A stretch of DNA of 64,000 bases from positions 1,133,001 to 1,197,000 of the forward strand of contig JADLSH010000389.1 of assembly GCA_016169945.1 (NCBI GenBank), in the 5' to 3' direction. This document shows, piece by piece, positions 42,598 to 53,375 of the stretch; positions within the stretch are counted from its first letter, which is position 1, and every line of letters starts with the position of its first letter. Below the pieces are notes generated by a model. The model saw only the letters and a list, made by a program, of their open reading frames with translations, had not been told where the DNA came from and made no database searches. The position numbers and the translations under genes were made by a program. This DNA comes from Trachythela sp. YZ-2020 (taxonomy: Eukaryota > Cnidaria > Anthozoa > Malacalcyonacea > Clavulariidae).

Positions 42598-43832
42598 ATG
42601 GCGGGGGTTTTAAGTAGATTTTCTTTTTCAACGGAAACTACAATTCAACAACTGAAGGACAGCTCAAAAAACAAAAATACTGCCAATAGTACATCTTTTT
42701 GGTTGAGTGTGTGGAAAAAGTGGTGTGCAGAGAAAGGTATTCAGCATGAAATCGAAAAAAACGAGCCGACGGAGCTAAACAATTTGCTCGAGCGTTTTTA
42801 CGCCGAAGTTAAAAATAAACACGGTGAAGATTACGAGCCAGAGACAGCCTCAAAGTAATGATGACCGCCCTGGACAGATATCTTAAGGAGAAGGGCTACA
42901 AACACTCGATTATACGAGACATGGTGTTTTTCTCGTCCAAACTCGTACGCCAAAGCGGTCGAGGCAAGCGACCAAATAAATCCCGGCCATTATCCCAAGA
43001 AGAAGAAGAAATACTCTGGGTGACCGGAAAATTCGGTCGTAAAACTCCCGAGTCACTCATTCAAACGATGTGGTGGCTACTTACCCAGCACTTTGGTCTT
43101 CGGGGAAGGCAAGAGCATCACGAAATGAAGATGGAGGACTTCTGCGTTCTTCAAGGCGACGACGGTCTCGAGTTTGTTAAGTACACAGAAGGGCCAACGA
43201 AGACCAGACAAGGCGGTTTAAATTGCAAAAACAGGGAATTTCAACCTAGAATGTTCCAGACTGGAGGAGAAAGATGTCCAGTCGCTCACTTCTTCGAGTA
43301 TGTAAGCCGAAGGCCCCTGCAGTTACAGCAGACTGGTCCGTTTTACCTCTCCGTGAAAGCCAACAGAAGAGCCGACGACCAAGTTTGGTACAAAGTCCAG
43401 CCGATGGGAATAAATAAGATCAATTCAATGATGAAAAATATCATCTCTGGTACAAGTCTTGAGACCAGTAACAAGACGTTTTCCAACCACAGTGCCCGCA
43501 AAACGGTAGTGGGTAAGCTGAAAAAAGCAAATGTTGAGAGATCCGGCATCGCCAAAATAACTGGCCACAGAAGTATTCAGTCGCTAGATGACTACGACGA
43601 AGCAGACGAGAACGAGCAACGACAGCTCTCCCTGGCTATATCAAAACAAAATAGCTCAGCACAGGAAAAACCAGGAGCCAGTTCATCCTCCACAATAAGT
43701 AATTCTCAACAGAATCTGATGAACACTTTCACCAACTGCAGCGTTGCATTTAACTTCAACAACAGGTCCCCGGTCATCCAGTCAAAGAAACGGCGATACC
43801 ATATAATTCAGAGTGATTCTGACTCTGATTAA
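42598..43832 (+). CDS. Crypton-type tyrosine recombinase-like protein (ZMYM/QRICH1/KCTD1-like), one frame step
   Basis: Crypton recombinases cut and rejoin DNA through a tyrosine and encode no transposase of the DDE type. Frame 1 (42598-42858, 86 residues) is the N-terminal core-binding part (SFWLSVWKKWCAEKGI). Frame 2 (from 42858) opens with MMTALDRYLKEKGYKH and holds the catalytic region: GLRGRQEHHEM with the first Arg, SNHSARKTVV (HxxR), KITGHRSIQSLDDY (GH...Y). It ends in an Asn/Ser-rich tail and an acidic DSDSD terminus. The frames overlap as UAAUG, so either a one-base indel or termination-reinitiation. AATAAA lies at about 43884. Little decay otherwise; a domesticated host gene is possible. 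Confidence 0.8.
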
Positions 43833-44050
43833 ACATTTTTTCGAACAGTTTAACCAGTTGTGTGGCTTAAATGACTTGTTTTTCCAATAAAACAGTTCGT
43901 TTCAAAACTTTAAACGCTCTAAGGCAAGAATACTTGTGCGCATGATTCCACTTTGTTGTTGTTGTTGTATTTTGATTGAATAAATTATATCACATGACTC
44001 GCGCGTAAAATCACTTCCTGTAAATTTTTTCATGTATATTATTAATAAGT

Positions 44051-44186
44051 AATAGAATGGTTTCTCGTGCAATTTGAAAAAACATGCACTCGTGAGTGTT
44101 TCAAAGACCTCAAATAGCAATTCGAGGTCTTTGAAACACTCACTCATGCATGTTTTTTCCAAATTGCACTCGAAACCATTCTATTA
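44051..44186. repeat. Hairpin with about 60-bp arms
   Basis: TAGAATGGTTTCTCGTGCAA...GTGTTTCAAAGACCTC pairs with GAGGTCTTTGAAACAC...TTGCACTCGAAACCATTCTA around a loop of about 11 bases (AAATAGCAATT). Confidence 0.9.
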
Positions 44187-45995
44187 CCACTACATAAATA
44201 TCAATACAGAAGAAATATGAGACAAAACAAACTTCAAAACAAACTTAAAGACAAAACAAACTTCAAGATTTCCCGCTTATTTGTAATTTTATGCGATATA
44301 CCGCTGGAATATTCCGGGCGTCGTCCAATTATGTCTGCAGATTACTGTTTCCGCTGAAAAATAGCGCGGGCACCGGCAGATATCGATAATAATTCGCAAG
44401 TTTTTAGCCAATGAGGAAACGGTAACACAGTACAATGAATAATAATGCTCTTATCCGCTGATATTTCTGTTTGTAGCATTTTGCAAAACACAACTTCCAT
44501 GCCCCAATCATGCTCTTTTCGTGCTCCGAGCAGGAGATTTTGCAGTTTTGAATTTTGATTAAGGACTTGTATGCATGGCCTATAAACCTTAACATGGCAT
44601 GCATGTAATGAATTTTCTGTTGTCTTTAATATGACGTAATTAAAAAGTAACTTTGCAAGGAAGCGTTGTATTGTGCGACTTCCGCGAAATTTATCATTTG
44701 TTGTTCAATTTTAATGACAATTACAAGTATTATTGCGCCAGCGTTGTTACACTCCGGTTGTGTGATTCAGCATGACAAATTTTCTTGAAAATTGTATAAC
44801 CTTTCTTGAAGATTAATTCCATGTTAGTATGCTACGAAGTATAAGGTATCAATGTGGACTAATTTTCAAATAAAAGTTAAATATTAACCATATTTAAAAT
44901 TAGTTGACTTTCATTTTCAAGCTTTATACGCTTTCCTCACTGAACCATATCAAATATAGATTCTTAATATTGAGGGTTCCTGAGATTTAGCTGTAGCTAA
45001 TATACATTTAAACACGTTCTAGAGCTAAGTGAAATATTCTATTTACTGAATTTCCGGACATATATTAAATAAAGCTGCATTTTCGGCACGAAATTTGACT
45101 AAAATGTTGATAATAATTAAGACATATATCTATAAAGGAAATATCTCCAAAATTTTGTTAATATCAGCAACATGTCAAATGATGAAAGCATATAAAATGA
45201 AACCTTGGACAAGTAATAAGAAATTTCGTAAAAAATTGAATGAACTTTATCTCAACGAAAGTGCCATGCCTTTTTTGTCAATTCACGCATATTTATCCAC
45301 ATTGGATAAGACAGATTCATCACGATACTTAGTATTTGGCAAAACAAGAAAAAATGTTACTATTAAAATCCAGATATCTTACTTGAACTGAGGTTGGCAG
45401 TGCATTTCCAGCGCCAACTAGTTAGATATTCTGCATGCAACCAAAAATAATAAGCTTGGATCAACGAATTAGAAGGTTGCATTGACAGTCACAAATAATA
45501 CCCCTATTTAGAATACAATGCCTTGCAAAGACAAAATATATGTAACATATGCACATGTACTGCACATGCTAGAGGTTGTAGTTCTGTGAAACTATATTGG
45601 GAAAGAATTTGGTATTGCAAAGAGGTTTTCTGACAGCCACCTTTGCCCAAATTATGTGAATAGTTATCAGAATTGAGAATGCCTTCAAAATCAGCTTCTG
45701 CATAATACAAGAATTCTGAAGAAAGTCAATTATTTATTCTTCGTGTAAAAGTGGTTATCAGTTATACCTCCTAGACCTTATTCATAAATGGCTGTAGCTA
45801 CAAATTCCTTCATGCAGTTTCAGAGTAGAAATTTATTTGAAGTCCTAAACATGGCAACAAGTCCACAGGGCTCAAAACATCACTGTTAAGTGTATAAATA
45901 GGCAAGTCTCATAACTCATTTTAAATAATCAGCCAAATATAACTAACCTGATTAAGTGAATATTTGACTTTATTATATGGCTTTATGAAATCCGC
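44187..45995. other. No supported gene
   Basis: A short tandem CAAAACAAACTTMAAGA at 44220-44270. A 98-codon plus-strand ORF (45095-45391) reads Lys/Ile-rich and has no recognised domain. Nothing else noted. Confidence 0.35.
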
Positions 45996-46040
45996 GGTTC
46001 TGATTGGCTAGCGAGCGGTCCGATAAAAGCCGTATCCGGA

Positions 46041-46074
46041 CCGTGGTCCGGATAACTAGTTATCCGGACCACGG
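46041..46074. repeat. Perfect 34-bp palindrome
   Basis: The 17-base half CCGTGGTCCGGATAACT is followed directly by its exact complement. TTCTGATTGGCTAGCGAG lies 45 bp upstream, the same CCAAT-containing word that flanks other hairpins here. Confidence 0.95.
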
Positions 46075-46084
46075 CCGGTACGAT

Positions 46085-46315
46085 AAAAAATTTAAAATTT
46101 AAATAAAAATTTAAAATATTTAAATTAAAAATTTAAAATATTTAAATTAAAAATTTAAATAAAAATTTAAAATTTAAATAAAAATTTAAAATTTAAAAAT
46201 TTAAAATTAAAAGTTTAAATTAAAAATTGCCCATCGTTATGGAAGACAAAGTAATGATGCCCATCGTTATGGAAGACATAACAATGCCCATCGTTATGGA
46301 AGACAAAGTGCCAAA
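46085..46315. repeat. AT-rich TTTAAATAAAAATTTAAA array and a 3-copy GC-richer repeat
   Basis: 46085-46228 is (AAATTTAAATAAAAATTT)-type low-complexity DNA. Then GCCCATCGTTATGGAAGACA is repeated three times (about 46229, 46260, 46287) with intervals of about 31 and 27 bases. Confidence 0.85.
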
Positions 46316-46447
46316 ACTGACAAACAACCGTCGTTGTTCGAAAAAAGTAACAATAGCTCAACATGAAAGGTGGCGAAAATTCTTGTTTATGCCTTAATTA
46401 ATTTAAGAATATAATCATTCTCAAGAGCCATATTATAATAAACAGTT

Positions 46448-46600
46448 TATTGACCTCACTTGTTCGGTCTGTACAGTGAAATATCGGACCTCTGTTTTTT
46501 AGTACGGACCGCGCAGTCCGCGCTCGCTGCGCTCGCTTGGTCCGTACTAAAAAACCTCGGTCCGATATTTCACTGTACAGACCTCACGCTCGGTCAATAA
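46448..46600. repeat. Large hairpin with about 60-bp arms
   Basis: GTCTGTACAGTGAAATATCG...TTTTTTAGTACGGACC pairs with GGTCCGTACTAAAAAA...CGATATTTCACTGTACAGAC. The outer ends TATTGACC/GGTCAATA also pair. The loop carries CGCTCGCTGCGCTCGC. Confidence 0.92.
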
Positions 46601-46619
46601 CCTATTAATATTATTGTAG

Positions 46620-47261
46620 TAGTTTGAGGACTTGCTTTAGCAAGATATTTTTTGCTCAATTCAGCTCCAGGGTGCAGCAAGGTGTCAAGAGATCATCATG
46701 GCACTATATAGGCTTATTTTTAATACATTTTTGTGGCCTAGTTTATTAACATATATACACATTTCAAGGTCTAATATGTTTCGGGCTTAATAGGGGGTAT
46801 TAGATATTTTCATGCTGAAAAGGGGGGCGGGGGGGGGGGGCATTTTTGTGCAAGTAGTATTTGCCTAAAGTTTAAGAAGAGTTTTTCGTATAAGATAATA
46901 GATCAATGATTTTATGAGCTTAAACAAAGTATCGGTTTCTTTACTTATTGGGGAGGGAGGGGTGTGATGAAAAATTCATATTATCCCAACAAAGTTTTAT
47001 CTACAGTTAAAAGCGTTGAATATTCTGATGTGATATATTCAATGTTTATAACGAACATTTGACGGTTTCACTTCGCTCAGTAAATCAACGCGAGGCTAGT
47101 TGACGTGACATTTTGCTTGAAAGGCTTAAAACTTCACCAAACTTTTTGAAGGAAAATTCAAACCTTTTTGAAGGAAATTTCGATCAAAATCAGGACAAAA
47201 TATGGAAATATTCATTTTGGAAAGTGGAAGCACTGGCTGATGCACCATTTTGTTATTTTTC
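46620..47261. other. No gene seen
   Basis: Contains a G-run at 46824-46840. Otherwise AT-rich, with CTTTTTGAAGGAAA written twice near 47140-47180. Confidence 0.4.
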
Positions 47262-49055
47262 TGATTGAGCATGGCTTTATATGTCGCTCAAAATGACTTT
47301 TTAATCGCTGGAGAAACTTAAAATTTGTGTTTGTGATCTTGTGTTTGTTGTAACTTATTTAAAGATGTGTTCTCGCAGACAATCTACCAACGGATGGCCG
47401 AGGATGAAACGAAATTGGATGAGAAAATATCACGTGTGAGTATAATACATTAATACGCTCGTTTATAGTTGAACATAGTCACTTTTGGCTGTTTAATTCT
47501 TGCTATCTTAACTATATTTTTCTCTTTTACAGTATTGACAAGTTGTGCAAGCTTAAAAAACCGCTATGAAAATTTCGCTGTTGACTGTTCGACATAACAA
47601 CACATTTTGATCAAGATTTTGAGATGTCTCAAAGACGCTCTTTCCTTGATGTAAGTAGCTTAAGGTGGCTCGATACAGTTTTCAAAAATTCAGCTGTCCA
47701 ACACTGAAACTCCGTATTTTTAGGTTTTATTCACCAGGTATCGGGGTTTTAATACATTTTGATCTTTCTACTTTCAAATTATGTTAGTTTTAGTAACATA
47801 TAGTTTGTTACTATGGCAACATACGCGTAAGAAACTCACTCCAAGATAGCCTATCACCTTGTGTAGTTGGAAAAATAGGACGAACAACTTTTTTGGCATT
47901 ACAGAATTTTTTTATTTTTGGTTTAATTAAAGATTCTTACGGTGCAATACAGCATGCAAAATTTGAACATAGGTTACCGGACAACATAATGAGATATAGC
48001 GCATTGTTTTTTCAAAAATGGAATTTTTTAATGACGTCAGCAGTTGACATGAAAACGGTATATAACACGCGCAATGATGCGAGATGGTGCGAGCGACTGC
48101 CAATGTCAGGTAATTTTGGAAGTTCTTTCGTTTAATATTCCTGTGCACATGAATGGTCAGGCGAGTTTCTTCAAATTGCCTAAAGATTTGTTTTCGCGAT
48201 TCTTGCATAAGGGATCTTATGAGAATTAGTGTATCGAGCCACCTTAAAGCTTTTAATAGGAAGAGCAATGCTCTATTTCAAATGTTAATCAATATTCCTC
48301 TGTGTTTTATAATAGTTCCGACAATGGCCGGGACTAACAGGTCGATTGCTAACGCGTGCCAGAATTTGTTGGATATTATCAAATGATTAGACGTGACGAC
48401 CTTTTGAAAACCTAGAAAGTGAAGCGAGGAGTTGGACATTTGGGTGAGTTGTAGTATAGTTTCGCGATACTAGACCCAGAGATTAGGTATTTATTGAGGA
48501 GATTCTGGGGGTGGTTATTAATACTTGTACCCCCCCAGGGCTGAAGATAAAAGGATTAATATTTTTGTCAGTGCACAATCCACATGTATGAAGACTGAAG
48601 TTTGTTTGCTACATGAAGATGATTAACTAATCAGTGTTTTGGCATTTGTAATCGTACACCAGTCAGACAGATAGAATTACAATGAATACCTATTGTGTTT
48701 AGATCGGCATTAGGTCTACCGAGGGGCAAATTGAAAGATGATCCTTCTGTCTCCTCTGACCATGGTCAAACCTAATAGTAGTGCTTCACAAACTAATGGT
48801 CACCTTGTCGCTTTAGCCATTTTGTGCGACACTACAAGTCTACAACTCACTTCTGAAATGGTTCATACCCCTTCATATTGGGCTATGGATTGAAGTGAAA
48901 TCCATTTGCCATTGTATGCACAAAAGTGTGTATCGTACTTAGAGTACATGCGATTTCACTGTGAAATTGTATAATTCACTCTAAAAATACTTAATGTGCA
49001 ACCAAAACTGGATATTAACCAATAGAATAACTATCTATAGAATTGGCAGTTGACT
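47262..49055. repeat. Dispersed duplicated unit, copy 2 (filled site)
   Basis: Matches 9735-10940 with about 90-95 percent identity by eye, but carries a 580-bp TTAA-flanked insertion at 47664-48243. Several small indels distinguish the copies (for example copy 1 has about 40 extra bases at 10030-10070). Confidence 0.9.
47664..48243. mobile_element. TTAA-targeted MITE, 580 bp (piggyBac- or Kolobok-like)
   Basis: Ends GGTGGCTCGATACA and the complement of TGTATCGAGCCACC are 14-bp perfect inverted repeats. TTAA flanks both ends (47660-47663 and 48244-48247). The paralogous locus at 10182-10185 has a single TTAA, giving a direct empty-site proof. ORFs inside show no transposase. Confidence 0.95.
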
Positions 49056-50074
49056 AAAACTACCTGAAAAATACAATAACAACTTCAACGTTTTGAGCAA
49101 ATGCCAGTTGTCTGGAAGTCAGACATCCAGGCTGGAAGTTAGAGTGAAAATGCGGAATTTGTAAGGTTGGAAAATAATAAAAAGTACACAGAAGTAACGC
49201 AAAATTACTTTTGAAAAATGTTACTTGTTACCTTCAAAAAGTAATTAATTATGTTACAAAATTACTTTCATACAGAAATTAACAAATTACTGAAAAATTA
49301 CTCAAAAAGTAATAACTAGTAAGGCGTTACTTTAACAACAAGTATTTACAACACTGGGATTATATTTTTATTGAGAGTATTAGACTACAAACACTTCGGT
49401 GTTTTTGTGACAGTTTGACCAATATTTGAAATATTAGTCGATATTTGGTCAGCTACATTACAACAGTCGTGGATAATTTCTTCAATAGTTGTATACTATA
49501 AGCAATAGCTATTAATGGATCGAAGAGCCAAAGTTTATTTTAAGCCTGCCCTTCCTAGTATTAAGAAGATTATGGGACTTGTGTTGAATATATGGCACTA
49601 CGACTAATACAATAGTCAATTCAAACTCTCCCCCCACCCCATCCCTGGGCATATGCAGGTTTTAACAGGATTTTGCTGTGGAAATACTGAGTTTTAACAA
49701 ACATTGCCATTTTGCTGTCCGGGGTTTTAACACTAACATAAGGGCCGGGATAAAATGTAGGGATTTATCTCACTTAGATGCTGAGGAATAATTAACTCCA
49801 TCCATTTGCTTGACTTTCTACTTGGATAGCTCCCTGTAACAGCACGTTTTTAATATGAAAATGGCTGATATTGTGCATTAAAATGTTTCTGCATACCTTA
49901 TAAATATATTGTGAAAAGCCTGGCCAGCCGGGTAATTTAACGAATGGACAGCATTTTTACGTCGGACACTTTTTTAACACCTGAGAAATGTTAAAATTCC
50001 TACATACTGCAGGGTTTCAATTGACTAGTACACATTGGTCCCCAAAGTAGGCCTGGCCTACCTTTCATGTTTGC
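49056..50074. other. No gene seen
   Basis: Begins with a diverged fragment of the 13520-13560 sequence (AACTACCTGAAAAAT). A run of GTTACTT/AAATTAC words lies at 49195-49335. No credible ORF. Confidence 0.4.
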
Positions 50075-50940
50075 GAAGTCTAGCTATTGTAATAAAATAC
50101 ATCTAACACCCTTTTTGGCAAGTGAAATATATTCTTTGGTGAGGATGGTTCTAAATGACTGGGAAGTATCTCATGCACTTTCATCCCTTGAAAAGAAACT
50201 CTAAAATCCAAAACCCTGAACATCCTAAAATGATCCTAACAAATATCTGAAAATCCCACAGGATTATATAAATTCCCCAAAATATTCTACATTTCTTGGA
50301 GTGATACACCCCTTTGTTCTAAACCTAGTAACCCTATGGGCGTATAAAAAACTTTTGAATGTGTGGTTCCAGTGTAGATAGCGTCTATACAGTAAGCTTC
50401 AGATCTTTACGTTCAAACTACCTGAAAAATTCAGCAAGAACTTTGATACGTTGAACGAAAAGGCCTTTATCTAGAAGTTAGTAGTGCGGGCCAGGTGAAA
50501 ACATGTGCTTATAATGTGTTCCGTGTGATAAAAAATCACTGATATATGTAAAAAAATATTTGAAGGGTTTTGTAGATGGAAAATTATTGAGTGTAAATTA
50601 TATACATTTGAAAATCTCTGAAAATCCCACAGGATTATATAATCCCCCCAAATATTCTACACATCTTGGAGTGATACACCCCTTTGTTCTAAACCTAGTA
50701 ACCCTATGGGCGTATAAACCTTTTTTGTGTGTGGTTCCAGTGTAGATAGCGTCTATACAGTAAGCTTCAGATCTTTACGATCAAACTTCCTGAAAAATTC
50801 AGCAAGAACTTTTACACGTTGAACAAAAAGTTCCTTGTCTAGAAGTTAGTAGTGTGGGCCATGTGAAAACATGTGCTTATAATGTTTTCCGTGTGATAAA
50901 AAATCACTAATATATGTAAAAATAGACCATTCTAAACATT
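50075..50940. repeat. Local duplication block
   Basis: 50075-50220 recurs at 52905-53045. 50230-50345 recurs at 50607-50720 and 53068-53190. 50385-50520 recurs at 50750-50895 and at 13487-13625. The repeated text includes GGAGTGATACACCCCTTTG and CTAGTAACCCTATGGGCGTA. Confidence 0.85.
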
Positions 50941-50961
50941 GATGACTTTTCTCATTTTTAG

Positions 50962-51143
50962 TGATCTTCGGGTAAGCAAAAACCCTTGTGGAACAAGAAT
51001 GATGTACGAAGTGTGCGTGAACATGGCTGAGCAAGTGAACATGGGCGAAATTCAATCCGAAAATGACTTGAGGAAATCTGTTATCTATAAGAGAAATGAT
51101 TGGTCTAACACAAAGTGCTTATTGCTTAACTTGGCTATTACAA
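50962..51143 (+). CDS. Unrecognised exon with intact frame and splice sites
   Basis: 182 nt between TTTTTAG and GTAAGTG, encoding DLRVSKNPCGTRMMYEVCVN, MAEQVNMGEIQSENDLRKSV and IYKRNDWSNTKCLLLNLAIT in one open frame. A damaged paralogue lies at 14526-14704. The open frame here against two indels there suggests this copy was under selection longer. Protein family unknown. Confidence 0.5.
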
Positions 51144-51967
51144 GTAAGTGAAGTTTAAAAACATTACAAAATACAAATTGCATTGGGTTTAAATCTGATT
51201 CTGAACGAACCAATGAAACAAACATATTAAAATAAAGCAGTGAATTTGGTACCGGCCTGTTTGATATCTACCAAAATTGTCTAGGTATTTGCGAGATCGT
51301 TTCTAATCAAAATAAGAGGGCCTTATCATGGTTAAGTGTTCATTTCAAATTTTTTGTTTCCAAAGTGTTATTCCAAAATGTCGGGGATACTCATTTGCAG
51401 ATCTAAAGTCAAAAACTGAAATTGCACAAGTGTAGTTTATTCACCTGACTGATTTCATCAGCTATTACATTGAAAGCTTATTATTTTCATACATATGTAT
51501 GTTACCACCAGTTTCTTAGATATCTTCTCTGTTATGACCAAATGTTGGACAGTATATGAACATGTGTTGTAATGAAATCCATAACGAAACATGTCAAATT
51601 GCAGCGCATTGTAAATGAAGAATCTTTGCAGCGAGCTTAAAATTCTTGATAGAAGTTACAGATGGTAAGGCAATTGGTAAAATGTAAATTTCCACCGGTC
51701 TGACTGCCTTATAAAGGCATTTTTAGTTTGGTATTTTTGAAATGTTTCCTTTTGCTCTATACACTTCGACACAGATCGTGTAGATCATTGACAGTGGCGC
51801 TCACATTTGTAAATGTTTCAACATTTGTAAATGTTCAGAAAAGGTGGTCCCAAATGATAAAATTGCACAACTTAATTCGGTCCGAGTTGGTCCGAAACAT
51901 TCTGTCTAAAAATACGTGTAGTAAGTGATATAGAAATTGGCAATAAAAGAAATCAACTTAAACAACT
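51144..51967. other. Continuation of the 14.5-15 kb duplication, then no gene
   Basis: 51150-51390 matches 14711-14960. A 66-codon ORF (51728-51928) ending at a GTAAGTG has no recognised domain and contains a short duplication (ACATTTGTAAATGTT). Confidence 0.5.
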
Positions 51968-52105
51968 TTTCTGACTTTCCGCAAACAGTGCATTTATATT
52001 TTTCTCTCCAGTGTGTATTCTCTATGTTTTCTGAGGTTGCTTAGGTCGACAAACTGTTCTTGACAATAATCACATTCATAAGGCGTATAATTACCTCATA
52101 ATTTG
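51968..52105 (-). pseudogene. C2H2 zinc-finger remnant
   Basis: The minus strand encodes YECDYCQEQFVDLSNLRKHR (C-x2-C-x5-F-x5-L-x2-H), then a linker resembling HTGEK. After a one-base step it gives KYKCTVCGKSEK, the start of a second finger. Tandem Krueppel-type fingers bind DNA; only these pieces remain. Confidence 0.65.
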
Positions 52106-52154
52106 AGTATTTTCCGATTTTCGAATGAACCTTTTATATCTCATTTTGTATTAA

Positions 52155-52445
52155 TTAGTTGCTCTTTAAAGTTATTGACTTGCTTGTGCTGATTATTATG
52201 ATGTGCTGGTTGGACGCTTTCCAGCGCCCAACAATTCTAATTGCAATTCTAAAATATTTATAATAAATAACCCCCAAACAAAAAAAACAGAAAATGCAAA
52301 TTATAATCCACGCCCATAGCGGTGCAACCGACTCGTCCTTGTTGATTGTTATTTGTCCCACTCTCAACGATAGATAAACCGCGATCACCAGGAACATTCC
52401 CCCACCAAAGATTGACAAGTATTCTTTCACGGATAACTTTACCAT
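52155..52445 (-). pseudogene. Duplicated transmembrane exon of a MARCH-like ligase, acceptor lost
   Basis: Open frame MVKLSVKEYLSIFGGG, a first hydrophobic segment (MFLVIAVYLSL), a short luminal loop (VGQITINKDESVAPL), a second hydrophobic segment (WAWIIICIFCFFCLGVIY) and RIVGRWKASNQHIIII. The two-helix layout and the R-x-x-x-x-W-K-x-x-N-Q signature after TM2 match the membrane part of MARCH proteins. Compared with 54711-55028 it lacks about ten bases spanning the 3' splice site, so it could not be spliced in. Its reading frame is intact, unlike the other copy. Confidence 0.65.
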
Positions 52446-52904
52446 TAATAAGAAAATAATTTGTATGAGGCCTGAACCTAATAACCGATTAATCCAAAAT
52501 GCACCCTCTTCAAGTTGGGTATTCTAAAACTCTGTATTTCCCTGCAATGCCCAGTAAAACCAATGGGTGTTACACTTGATTAGTGCATCGGTGTTTTCAT
52601 CGTACTGTCAGACTCGCTTTGTTACCGAAAACTCGTAAGTAATATCATTATTTCTAAGCACGTTTTTATCTTTTATGATTTTTTATCTTTGATGTCCATA
52701 TTGACCTATAATCACCCAAGGAGATATGAGTAGGAGCTTAAACAAAGTACTGCAGGCGAAAGCAGTCAGCTGAAACAAAGTAGTGCAGCCCTGTTATCCC
52801 CTTTCTGAACAACCTCTACGATGGAGAGAGACCTTCTGTGATGTGGCCTAATTTTGACCATCGTTGCCCAATGTCGCCCACCATACGTTGCAGCGATGAT
52901 AGGC
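52446..52904. other. No gene seen
   Basis: Contains an inverted word pair AATGTCGCCCACC and GGTGG-less GGCGACATT near 52870-52908; otherwise nothing recognised. Confidence 0.35.
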
Positions 52905-53214
52905 GACATTGCGAAGTCTAACTATTGTAATAAAATACATCTAACACCCTTTTTGGCAAGTGAAATATATTCTTTGGTGAGGATGGTTCTAAATGACTGG
53001 GAAGTATCTCATGCACTTTCATCCCTTGAAAAGAAACCCTAAAATCCAAAACCCTGAACATCCTAAAATGATCCTAACAAATATCTGAAAATCTCAACAA
53101 ATCCCACAGGATTAAATCCCCCCAAATATTCTACACTTCTTGGAGTGATCTAAAGTTTCTAAACCTAGTAACCCTATGGGCGTATAAACCTTTTGATCTT
53201 TATACGGTAATCCA

Positions 53215-53375
53215 GTGCCGGTAGCTTGCTTGCTTGCTGGAAACCTTTAGGCTTATATTCTTTGTAAATCTTTTTTGGTAGGGCATGTTTTTGCAGGAAT
53301 ATTGACATCTCTTAGGTCAGAAGAACTGGCTTTTCTCTTCCGTTTTTCATTACCAATCCACTACTATAAGTAAAA
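53215..53375 (-). pseudogene. Fragment of the CxC-type exon
   Basis: About 160 bp matching 15365-15530 (TTAGGCTTATATTCTTTGTA...GGGCATGTTTTTGCAGGAAT), with a GCTTGCTTGCTTGC expansion. The cysteine-bearing part is absent. The flanking arrangement resembles the 15 kb locus. Confidence 0.65.
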
